Source of the DNA: Bradyrhizobium sp. CCGE-LA001
GTDB lineage: Bacteria > Pseudomonadota > Alphaproteobacteria > Rhizobiales > Xanthobacteraceae
Length of the DNA stretch: 64,000 bases
NCBI RefSeq assembly: GCF_000296215.2
Contig: NZ_CP013949.1
Location: 7,619,501 to 7,683,500, forward strand
Reading direction: 5' to 3'
Under the pieces are notes generated by a model. The model saw nothing but the letters and a program-made list of their open reading frames with translations, did no database searches and was not told the origin of the DNA. A program made the position numbers and the translations under genes. This document shows, piece by piece, positions 1 through 7,082 of this stretch (positions are counted from its first letter, which is position 1; the number at the start of each line of letters is the position of its first letter).

Positions 1-318
1 CGAGGCGATCGCGATGAAGAAATCCAGCCGCGTTGCGACGATGACGCGACTGAAGATGTCGCGGCCCAACTGGTCGGTGCCAAACCAGTGCGCCGCCGAC
101 GGCGGCTTCAGGGTTGCAGCGGTGTCGGACGCGAGCGGATCGTAGGGCACCACGTAGGGACCAAAGATCGCCGCGAACACGATGATCAGGAGCAGCGCGA
201 AGGCAAAGCCGGTAACCTTGTTCTCGCTGAGCACATAGCGGGTCTGTTCAAGGATCGCGACGAAACCTGAGGTCCGCGCGGGACCGACAGGTTCAACGGC
301 AGGCGCAACGGAGCTCAT
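1..318 (-). CDS. ABC transporter permease, DppC/OppC type (partial, C-terminus outside window)
   Basis: Inner-membrane permease subunit of a peptide/nickel-type ABC importer. About 106 N-terminal residues are visible. A hydrophobic segment lies near residues 38-55, followed by HWFGTDQLGRDIFSRV (from about residue 79), the signature seen just before the permease core in DppC/OppC proteins. The ATG at 318 is preceded by a strong TAGGAGGATC ribosome binding site. It starts 10 bases after the DppB-type gene ends, so the two are co-transcribed. The rest of the gene, and probably the ATPases, lie beyond base 1. Substrate cannot be told from sequence. Confidence 0.93.
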   Translation of the reverse strand, partial: MSSVAPAVEPVGPARTSGFVAILEQTRYVLSENKVTGFAFALLLIIVFAAIFGPYVVPYDPLASDTAATLKPPSAAHWFGTDQLGRDIFSRVIVATRLDFFIAIAS

Positions 319-327
319 TTGATCCTC

Positions 328-1341
328 CTAGCCTTCAAGTCTGATGCGCGGATCGATCACGCCGTAGAGGATGTCGATCACGAGGTTGAGCAGCACGTAC
401 ATCACCGCCATGGTCAGCACGAAGCCTTGCACCGGTGCGAAGTCCGACGAGATCAGCGCCTCGACCGCATAGGAGCCGATGCCGGGCCAGGCGAAGACCT
501 TTTCGACCAGCACGTTGGCGCCCAGCAGGAACGAGAACACCATGCTGAGCGTGGTGATGACCGGCAGCATGGCGTTGCGGAAGGCGTAGGTGACGATCAC
601 GGTCGACGGCGACAGGCCGCTGGCCCGGGCCGTTCGCACGAATTCCGATCCCAGCACCGCGAGCATCGAGGCGCGCGTCATGCGTGCGATCGGCGCCAGC
701 GAGAAGATCGCGAGGGTCGTCGCCGGCAAAATGAGCTGGCTCAGCGCCGAGCGGAACGCCTCGACGTCGCGCGCGAGCAGGGTGTCGATCAGATAGAAGC
801 CGGTCACGGTCGGCGGCGCGCTGTAGAACACGTCGAGGCGGCCAAGCGGCGCCGGCGACCAGCCGAGGCGGAAATAGAATACGTAGACCAGCACGAGGCC
901 GGTGAAGAACACGGGCAGCGACACGCCGGCCGTGGTCGTGACGCGGCAGAGATGGTCGATCCATGATCCCGGCCGCGTCGCGGCGAGCACGCCCAGCGGA
1001 ATGGCGATGACGATCGAGACGAAGAGACCGAGCAGCGTCAGCTCCGCGGAGGCCGGCAGGCGATTGCGGATCTCGGTCGCGACCGGCTGTCCCGTCGTAA
1101 GCGAGTTGCCGAAATCGCCATGGGCGAGATCGTTGGTGTAGCGGAAGAACTGCTCGATCAGCGGCCTGTCGAGCCCGAGCTTCTTGCGGATCTGCTCGAC
1201 GGCCTCCTTGGTCGCGGCGGGCCCGGCGAAGTAGGCGGCGGGATCACCCGGCAGCGCGCGCGTCAGCAGGAAGGTGACGATGACGACGCCGATCAGCGAG
1301 GGAATCGCGAACATCAGACGCTTGCCGATCATTGCTAACAC
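328..1341 (-). CDS. ABC transporter permease, DppB/OppB type
   Basis: First permease of the peptide/nickel-type importer, 337 residues, the usual length for DppB. The N-terminal helix (about residues 9-30) is followed by RALPGDPA and a LGLDRPLIEQF stretch typical of the family. The core has the EAA-like loop around FVRTARASGLSPS and the C-terminal end ILYGVIDPRIRLEG. GTG at 1341 is the preferred start because GAGGAG lies about 10 bases upstream; ATG at 1332 is the alternative. It sits downstream of its binding-protein gene, separated by about 115 bases. Confidence 0.93.
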   Translation of the reverse strand: MLAMIGKRLMFAIPSLIGVVIVTFLLTRALPGDPAAYFAGPAATKEAVEQIRKKLGLDRPLIEQFFRYTNDLAHGDFGNSLTTGQPVATEIRNRLPASAELTLLGLFVSIVIAIPLGVLAATRPGSWIDHLCRVTTTAGVSLPVFFTGLVLVYVFYFRLGWSPAPLGRLDVFYSAPPTVTGFYLIDTLLARDVEAFRSALSQLILPATTLAIFSLAPIARMTRASMLAVLGSEFVRTARASGLSPSTVIVTYAFRNAMLPVITTLSMVFSFLLGANVLVEKVFAWPGIGSYAVEALISSDFAPVQGFVLTMAVMYVLLNLVIDILYGVIDPRIRLEG

Positions 1342-1457
1342 GCGGCGAACTCCTCGTTCCGCTGCTCTCGCGCAAATAGTGAATAGCGAGTGGCGAGTGG
1401 CAATACGCCCCAGTCGGTGGTCACCATTCGCTACTCCCTATTCGCTACTCGCCTCCC

Positions 1458-3080
1458 TCACCCCTTCGCCATGGCGCGGTAATCCAACCTCCGGTGGAAC
1501 CAGTATTGATAGCCCGAGATGTTCTTCTGCATCGCGACGTTGACGAAGGGCTGGTACAGCGGGATGCGCGGGATGTCGGTGAAGGCGAGATCGACGAAGC
1601 CCTTCACGTCCTTGTCGTAGGCCGAGGTGTCGCCGGTGGCGGCGGCGGTGCGCGCGCCGTCGATCAGCTTGTCCATCTCCGCCGACTTGTAGCTCATGGT
1701 GTTGAAGACGGAATTGTTGCCGTGATAGCACCAGTAGAAGAAGTACTCGGGGTAATCGAGCCAGCCCGAGAACACGTTGGTGAAGAGCGGCATCTCCTTC
1801 TTGTTGAGCTCGGTGCGCCAGTTGGCGCCGGGCACCTTGTTGATGGTGGTCTTGATGCCGAGCTGAGCGAGGCTCTCCTGCACGAGCACGCATAGCGGTT
1901 CGTTGACGCCGGCAAAGTTGAGGTCGAACGAGATCGTGGTCTCGAAGCCGTTGGCGTAGCCGGCTTCGGCGAGCAGCGCCTTCGCCTTCGCCATGTCGGT
2001 GTTGTATTTGTGCGGCTGCGGCCACGCGACGTCCGTGGCCTTGTCCGCGGGCGCACCGAACATGGGATTGCCGAGCCCGAACAGCACGGCGTCCATGATC
2101 TTCTGGTAAGGCAGCGCATAGGCGATGGCCTGGCGCACCTTCGGATTGTCGAAGGGCGGCTTGGTCACGTTCATGCCAATATATTGGATGCCGTTGGAGA
2201 AGGGCAGCGACACCACGTTGAGCTTGCCGTTCGCCTTCATCTCCTGAAAATCCTTGAACGGCAACTCGTAGGAGATGTCGGCATCGCCGCGCTCCAGCAG
2301 CGCACGGCGGTTGCCGGCCTGCGGCACCATACGCCAGATCACGCGCTTGATCTTGGGCAAGGGACCGCCGACCCAATCGTCGTTGCGCTCCATCACGACT
2401 TCGGTGCCGGCCGTCCACTTCGTCACCTTGTAGGCGCCGGAGCCCGCGGTCTGCTGTTTGGTGAATTCGAGACCCCAGGGATCCTTCTCGCTGGCGTGCT
2501 TCTTGACCAGCTCGGAATTGACGACGCAGGGCACGATGACGGCGAGATCGGGGATCGTCAGCTTGTCCTTCTTGAGGAAGTCGACGCGCACCGTGTGGTC
2601 GTCGATCACGACGAACTGCTCGGGCTTGGTCAGCGAGCCCGCGCTCATCTGGAAGGTCGGGAAGCCGCCGACGCTGACCGCGCGGTCGAGCGACCATTTC
2701 ACGTCTTTCGCGGTGACCGGCGTGCCGTCGTGGAATTTGGCGTTCTTCTTCAGCTTGAAGGTGACCGACATGTCGTCGATCTTGAAATCCTCGGCGAGCT
2801 CGCCCTTGAACTTGTCGCGGTCGTAATAGGGCACGCCGCCGGGGCCGGTCTTCATCTCGTGGCTGATCAGGCGGTCGTAGCAATTCCAGGACACCTCGTA
2901 GCCGGGCACGTTGGTGCCGATGCCGTGGATGTCGAGATTGTTGGGGCCGCCTTCCGAGACGATCAGCAGCGTCTCCGAGCGGGCGTCGGCCTTGGCCGAG
3001 GAGATTACGGACGACACGGCCGGAAGCGCCGCGCCAGCGGCCAATCCGGAAACGGACTTGAGGAAATCGCGGCGCTTCAT
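1458..3080 (-). CDS. ABC transporter substrate-binding protein, family 5 (peptide type), Tat-exported
   Basis: Periplasmic binding protein of the SBP_bac_5 family. It begins MKRRDFLKSVSG, a twin-arginine signal ending in an A-rich hydrophobic stretch, so export is probably by Tat. The frame is open upstream to 3137, but the RRDFLK signal must be N-terminal, so the ATG at 3080 is chosen. The family core is visible: KLKKNAKFHDGTPVTAKDVKWSLDR-like text and FDNPKVRQAIAYALP. It is the first gene of a three-gene importer operon and would deliver a peptide-like or other organic ligand to the permeases at 328-1341 and 1-318. The ligand is unknown. Confidence 0.93.
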   Translation of the reverse strand: MKRRDFLKSVSGLAAGAALPAVSSVISSAKADARSETLLIVSEGGPNNLDIHGIGTNVPGYEVSWNCYDRLISHEMKTGPGGVPYYDRDKFKGELAEDFKIDDMSVTFKLKKNAKFHDGTPVTAKDVKWSLDRAVSVGGFPTFQMSAGSLTKPEQFVVIDDHTVRVDFLKKDKLTIPDLAVIVPCVVNSELVKKHASEKDPWGLEFTKQQTAGSGAYKVTKWTAGTEVVMERNDDWVGGPLPKIKRVIWRMVPQAGNRRALLERGDADISYELPFKDFQEMKANGKLNVVSLPFSNGIQYIGMNVTKPPFDNPKVRQAIAYALPYQKIMDAVLFGLGNPMFGAPADKATDVAWPQPHKYNTDMAKAKALLAEAGYANGFETTISFDLNFAGVNEPLCVLVQESLAQLGIKTTINKVPGANWRTELNKKEMPLFTNVFSGWLDYPEYFFYWCYHGNNSVFNTMSYKSAEMDKLIDGARTAAATGDTSAYDKDVKGFVDLAFTDIPRIPLYQPFVNVAMQKNISGYQYWFHRRLDYRAMAKG

Positions 3081-3250
3081 GAAATCGCTCCAACACAAAG
3101 TTTTTGGTTGGAACCGGATTCGCAAGGTTCGTGCCAAGGGTTAAGGGAGCGTTACAATGTCTTTAAGCCCCTGATATCACTGCATCTTCCAAGCGAATCC
3201 CGAAAGCCACAAATCTGGCCACGGCGCAAATTGCATACAAAGATCGGCAT

Positions 3251-3269
3251 TTGCATATAAATTATGCAA
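3251..3269. promoter_or_regulatory. Perfect inverted repeat TTGCATA-N5-TATGCAA, candidate operator
   Basis: Seven-base arms are perfectly complementary around TAAAT. A further TTGCATACAA lies 20 bases away at 3231-3240, close to the TTGTATACAA type of site bound by many GntR-family repressors. It lies about 170 bases upstream of the importer start at 3080. Binding by a GntR-type regulator is inference; no regulator gene is adjacent. Confidence 0.5.
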
Positions 3270-3343
3270 CAAATTCTTGTCGCTCATGTGCGAGGCGGCT
3301 CAGAACGAGCTTTGAAGAGCGTGCCGCGGCAGCCACCATCGCT

Positions 3344-3448
3344 GTCGTTCCCGGGCGATGCGCAGCATCGAGCCCGGAATCCATCGGGCGGCAGTACGTG
3401 CGGTACAATGGATTCCGGGCTCGCCGCTTCGCGGCGCCCCGGAATGAC
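3344..3448. repeat. Intergenic palindromic repeat, CCGGAATCCAT family, copy 1
   Basis: The element is bounded by GTCGTTCC and GGAATGAC and contains two nested hairpins around CCCGGAATCCAT and ATGGATTCCGGG. A related copy lies at 18783-18879. Arms are G+C-rich with CGCTTCGCG-type loops. It carries no gene. Confidence 0.85.
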
Positions 3449-3464
3449 GGTACCCCCAGAGCGC

Positions 3465-4412
3465 TCAGCTGGCCCAGATCAGCTCCTGCAGCTCGATCAG
3501 GTCGTTCGCCTGCTCCTGCCAACCCTCGATACAGATGTGGCTGTTGAGATCGCTGGCACGGTGCAGCAGCATCAGGGCCATCAGGCGGCGCTTCAGCGCA
3601 TCGTCGGGCTTCGGATAGCCAAAGCCTTCGAGCAGATTCTTCACCCGACCCGGCCGGCCCGCTGCCATGAAGGCGCTGGGGCCGAGCAGATCGTAGTCGC
3701 GCCATCCTGCGAGGACGTCGCCGAAGTCGAACAGGCCGGCAAGCGACCATTGGCCGTCATCGCAGGCGAGCAGAAAGTTCTCAGGGATGTATTCGCCGAT
3801 CAGGATCACCGGCGGCGCATCCATCGGGATCAGCTGTTCCGCGTCACACAGGAGGTCGTCGAGGCCGGCGAGGAATTTGGGCGCGAGGCCGAGACGCGTA
3901 TGCCGCGCCCTGCAGCCCTGCATCTGCCGACGCATGAAATCGTCCCAGCGCGGCTCGATTCTACCGAGCGCACCGAGCGGGACGCGCTGTACGGAAGCGA
4001 TGGTCTCGCCGATCTGACGCAGCAGGCGCTCCTTCTGGTCTTCCGGCAGATGCGGCCAGACCTCGGAGCCGAGCGTGCCAGCAAGGCGCGTGATGATCAG
4101 GTAGGGCCAGCCGTCGCGCTCACCCTCCGCAACGATCTCGGGGATCGGCAGATGCAGGCGGCCGTTGAGCTGCGTCAGTGAGCCACGCTCGGAGACGAAC
4201 TGCGCGCGCAAGAGCGGCGGGAATATCTTGAGGATCAGCTTGTCGCCGAGCCCGATCACGAGGTTGGTGCCGGTCGCAAAGACATGCGGCGCGTCGGCGT
4301 CGAAGCCGTGGCTGCGCGCGATGTCGAGCGCGATCGGCAGCCATTGCGAGGAAGCGGAGCGGAAAGCGCGGAAGCTTTCGGCGTCAGTGAGGTGGGGCAG
4401 CGTCATCGACAT
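3465..4412 (-). CDS. Aminoglycoside phosphotransferase (APH)-fold family protein with atypical catalytic loop
   Basis: A 315-residue protein of the APH/choline-kinase-like fold. ATP-lobe text FATGTNLVIGLGDKLILKIF is followed by a C-lobe with IGEYIPENFLL and FDFGDVLAGWRDYDL. In canonical members the first motif is HGDxxxxN; here His and the catalytic Asp are replaced by Ile and Glu, while Asn and the metal-binding DFG-like FDFGD remain. The substrate is unknown and antibiotic resistance should not be assumed. The frame is open to 4517, but the first 35 residues (MAGLVPAIHA...) are translated palindromic repeat, so MSM at 4412 (or ATG at 4406) is taken as start. Confidence 0.82.
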   Translation of the reverse strand: MSMTLPHLTDAESFRAFRSASSQWLPIALDIARSHGFDADAPHVFATGTNLVIGLGDKLILKIFPPLLRAQFVSERGSLTQLNGRLHLPIPEIVAEGERDGWPYLIITRLAGTLGSEVWPHLPEDQKERLLRQIGETIASVQRVPLGALGRIEPRWDDFMRRQMQGCRARHTRLGLAPKFLAGLDDLLCDAEQLIPMDAPPVILIGEYIPENFLLACDDGQWSLAGLFDFGDVLAGWRDYDLLGPSAFMAAGRPGRVKNLLEGFGYPKPDDALKRRLMALMLLHRASDLNSHICIEGWQEQANDLIELQELIWAS

Positions 4413-4437
4413 CGGCGCACTCGATGCATTTGAGGTC

Positions 4438-4520
4438 GTCATGCCCGGGCTTGTCCCGGGCATCCACGTTCTTCGCGCTGTGGCTGAGGCGTGGATGGCC
4501 GGGACAAGCCCGGCCATGAC
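4438..4520. repeat. Intergenic palindromic repeat, GGCCGGGACAAGCCCGGCC family, copy 1
   Basis: Bounded by GTCATGCCCGGG and CCCGGCCATGAC, this element has two hairpins (CCCGGGCTTGTCCCGGG and GGCCGGGACAAGCCCGGCC) joined by an ATCCACG/CGTGGAT pair. Further copies lie at 12799, 15371 and 17410. Read as protein it gives MAGLVPAIHA on one strand. It occupies the gap between the APH-like and UgpB-like genes and extends the APH reading frame upstream. Confidence 0.9.
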
Positions 4521-4554
4521 GCTGTGGAAAGATCTTGCCCCTTTAACGCTGAGC

Positions 4555-5877
4555 CTACCGCTCCGGGCTGGCCCGCTCGAACTGGCGGAGGATCTTGTTG
4601 CCGCGCTCGACGGCGGAGTTGAGCGCTGATTGCGCGCTCTTCTGGCCGGAGAAGGCCTGCTCCAGCTCGTCCTCGATCGCGCCGCGGATCAGCACGAAGG
4701 AGCCCAGCCTTATGCCCTTGGAGTTCTCCGTCGGCGGATTGAGCGTGATCTCCTCGAACGAGATCGCCGAGCCCGGATTGCGCTCGTAGAAGCCCTGCGA
4801 GCGCGTCAGCTCGAAGGCGGCGCGGGTCACGGGCAGATAGCCGGTGTTCTGGTGCCAGGCGGCCTGCACGCCGGGCTGGGAGAGATAGGCGAAGAACCGG
4901 GCCACGCCCTTGTACTCTTCGCGGGGCCGGTCGCGCAGCACCCAGAGCGTGGCGCCGCCGATGATCGAATTTTGCGGCGCGCCCTTCATGTCGGGCCAGT
5001 ACGGCATCATGCCGTAGCCGATCTCGAATTTCGAATTCGCTCTGATGTCGGCGCGCGTCGCCGAGGAGCCGATGAAAATACCGCATTCGCCCTTCTGGAA
5101 GCGCGGCTCGGCCGATTGTCCCCGGCCGCTATAGTCGAACAGCCTGGTCTTCTGCCACTCGCTGAGCGCTGCGATGTGATGCACGAGCGACGGATTGTTG
5201 ATGGTCAATTCCGCGTCCAGCCCTGCGAAGCCGTTCGCCCGGGTCGCCAGCGGCAGGTTATGGAAGGCAGAAAAATTCTCGACATGGATCCAGGACGGCC
5301 AGGACGTGGTGAAGCCGCAAGGCGCGCCGCGATCGCGCAGGCGCTTTGCTGCGGCGCCCAGCTCCGGCCAGGTCTTCGGCGGCACCTCGGGATCGAGGCC
5401 GGCGTCGCGGAACATGGTCTTGTTGTAATAGAGAATCGGCGTCGAGGAATTGAACGGGAACGACAACAGATTGCCGGCCGCATCGGTGTAGTAGCCGGAG
5501 ACGGCGGGAAGGTAGTCGCTGAGCGAGAACGGCTCGCCCTGGTCGCGCATCAGGCTGAACACCGGATAGATCGCGCCCTTGGCCGCGGTCATGGTGGCGG
5601 TGGCGACCTCGTTGACCTGGACGATGGCGGGCTGGCTGCGCGAGCGGAAGGCGAAGATCGCCGCCGTCACGGTCTCAGTGTAGTTGCCCTTGTAAGTCGG
5701 CACGATCCGGTAGTCGGATTGCGAGGCGTTGAAGTCGGCGGCGAGTTTTTCCAATTGCCGGCCGAGCTCGCCCGACATGGCGTGCCACCACGCGATGTCG
5801 GTTGCCGCCTGTGCTTTCGAGATGAATGTGAGGGCTGCGAGGGCAACGACCGGCAAAAGGCGCAATGCTGAAATCAC
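4555..5877 (-). CDS. Extracellular solute-binding protein, family 1 (UgpB-like, glycerol-3-phosphate type)
   Basis: A 440-residue periplasmic binding protein with a Sec signal peptide (residues 1 to about 24, ending KAQA). The text ITFWHAM-like IAWWHAMSGELG near the N-terminus and PTYKGNYTETVTAAIFAFRS match UgpB, the sn-glycerol-3-phosphate/glycerophosphodiester binding protein. No UgpA, UgpE or UgpC gene is beside it, so it is an orphan here: it must use permeases encoded elsewhere or act in sensing. It is divergent from the DctP-type gene at 6081. The function is by family resemblance and the ligand is unproven. Confidence 0.88.
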   Translation of the reverse strand: MISALRLLPVVALAALTFISKAQAATDIAWWHAMSGELGRQLEKLAADFNASQSDYRIVPTYKGNYTETVTAAIFAFRSRSQPAIVQVNEVATATMTAAKGAIYPVFSLMRDQGEPFSLSDYLPAVSGYYTDAAGNLLSFPFNSSTPILYYNKTMFRDAGLDPEVPPKTWPELGAAAKRLRDRGAPCGFTTSWPSWIHVENFSAFHNLPLATRANGFAGLDAELTINNPSLVHHIAALSEWQKTRLFDYSGRGQSAEPRFQKGECGIFIGSSATRADIRANSKFEIGYGMMPYWPDMKGAPQNSIIGGATLWVLRDRPREEYKGVARFFAYLSQPGVQAAWHQNTGYLPVTRAAFELTRSQGFYERNPGSAISFEEITLNPPTENSKGIRLGSFVLIRGAIEDELEQAFSGQKSAQSALNSAVERGNKILRQFERASPER

Positions 5878-5938
5878 GATGGCTCTTCCGATCTGGCGGC
5901 GCTAAACGGCGACCGTCCCTGCTTAAGGCGCGGCCATT

Positions 5939-5952
5939 GCGGTTTCAACCGC
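5939..5952. promoter_or_regulatory. Short perfect inverted repeat GCGGTT-TC-AACCGC in divergent promoter region
   Basis: Six-base perfect arms with a two-base centre lie between the divergent ugpB-like and dctP-like genes, about 60 bases upstream of the first and 130 upstream of the second. It is a candidate operator on position and symmetry only. Confidence 0.3.
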
Positions 5953-6080
5953 GAATGCGCGCCGGCCGCGCCGCACAATCGGTCCCTCGCCGGGAGCCGG
6001 GATAGCCTTCCATCAACCATCTGCTAGATTGCGTTGAACCTTTTCCTTCCGCCATAGACTCCACCACTGAGGGGTTGAGT

Positions 6081-7076
6081 GTGCCAGTGCTGAGCCGTGC
6101 CGAACTCTCGCGGACCGGGGTGATCTTCGTCGCGCTTTTGTTGACCGTCTGGACGACGGGCGCCCTCGCACGCGAATTTCGCGCCGCCGACACCCAGGCC
6201 GAGGATTATCCGACCGTCCAGGCGCTGCGCTACATGGGCGCCCTGATCGCCGAGCGCACCGGCGGCCGGCACGAGATCAAGGTGTTCCACTCCCGCCAGC
6301 TCGGCGAGGAAAAGGAGACCATCGAGCAAACCCGGGTCGGCGCCATCGACCTCAACCGGACCAACGTCGCCCTGATCGGCAATTTCGTCCCGGCGATGAA
6401 CGTGCTGGCGATGCCGTTCCTGTTCCGGTCCATCGAGCACATGCAGAAGGTGCTGGACGGGCCTATCGGCAGCGAGATCCTCGGCAGCTTCGAGCCCTAT
6501 GGCTTCGTCGGGCTCGCCTTCTACGATTCCGGCGCGCGCTCGATCTACAATGGGCTCCGTCCGGTCAGGAACGTCGCGGACCTCAAGGGATTGCGGATCC
6601 GGGTGCAGCAGTCGGAGTTGATGAACCAGATGATGCGCTCGCTCGGCGCCGAACCGATCGAGCTGCCCTACGGGCAGGTGCTCACCGGGCTTGCCAACCA
6701 TCTGATCGACGGCGCCGAAAACAACTGGCCATCCTTCGTGACCACAGACCATTACAAGCATGCCGGCCATTACACCCTGACCGCGCACACGATGAGCCCG
6801 GAGGTGCTGGTGATCTCGCTGAAGGCCTGGAACAGCCTCTCGGCGGAGGAGCAGACGATCTTCAAGGAGGCCGCGCAGCGCTCGGGCCGATTCATGCGCG
6901 AGAAATGGCGCGACCTGGAGGAGCAGTCGCAGCGCAAGGCGGAAGCGGCCGGCGTCACCATCATCAAGGACATCGACCGCAAGCGGTTCGAGGATGCCAT
7001 GGCTCCGATCTATGCCAAGGCCGCGCGCGATCCGGCGGCGGCCGCGCTGATCGAACGCATTCGCAAGGTGGAGTAG
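6081..7076 (+). CDS. TRAP-type substrate-binding protein, DctP family
   Basis: Periplasmic DctP-type (SBP family 7) binding protein of 331 residues with a signal peptide ending GALA near residue 29. The family core is plain: FHSRQLGEEKETIEQTRVGAIDL, the region around ADLKGLRIRV with the conserved ligand-pairing Arg, and IELPYGQVLTGL. These proteins usually bind C4-dicarboxylates or other organic acids. GTG at 6081 is chosen because GAGGGG ends six bases upstream; TTG at 6075 abuts that site. No DctQ or DctM membrane subunit is present. Instead a histidine kinase starts six bases after its stop, so it is more likely the receptor of a signalling system than a transporter part. Confidence 0.92.
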   Translation: MPVLSRAELSRTGVIFVALLLTVWTTGALAREFRAADTQAEDYPTVQALRYMGALIAERTGGRHEIKVFHSRQLGEEKETIEQTRVGAIDLNRTNVALIGNFVPAMNVLAMPFLFRSIEHMQKVLDGPIGSEILGSFEPYGFVGLAFYDSGARSIYNGLRPVRNVADLKGLRIRVQQSELMNQMMRSLGAEPIELPYGQVLTGLANHLIDGAENNWPSFVTTDHYKHAGHYTLTAHTMSPEVLVISLKAWNSLSAEEQTIFKEAAQRSGRFMREKWRDLEEQSQRKAEAAGVTIIKDIDRKRFEDAMAPIYAKAARDPAAAALIERIRKVE

Positions 7077-7082
7077 GTCCAG

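Larger units (their letters stand above)
3081..3464. other. Intergenic region upstream of the first ABC importer operon
   Basis: No gene is seen here. The part next to the importer gene (about 3130-3285) is unusually AT-rich for this genome and holds a TTGCATA-N5-TATGCAA palindrome (3251-3269) and a further TTGCATA at 3231, so it probably carries the operon promoter and operator. The part near 3344-3448 is a palindromic repeat of the CCGGAATCCAT family. The 3' end of the APH-like gene borders it at 3465. Confidence 0.6.

Noticed and set aside
1438..3096. Long open frame of 552 codons on the minus strand overlapping the binding-protein gene
   Set aside because: It lies in another frame of a clearly recognised gene; composition is Arg/Ala-rich shadow text typical of high-GC DNA, with no family motif.
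3465..4412. Calling the APH-fold protein an antibiotic-resistance gene
   Set aside because: The catalytic loop is non-canonical, and most chromosomal APH-fold proteins act on other substrates; there is no resistance context.
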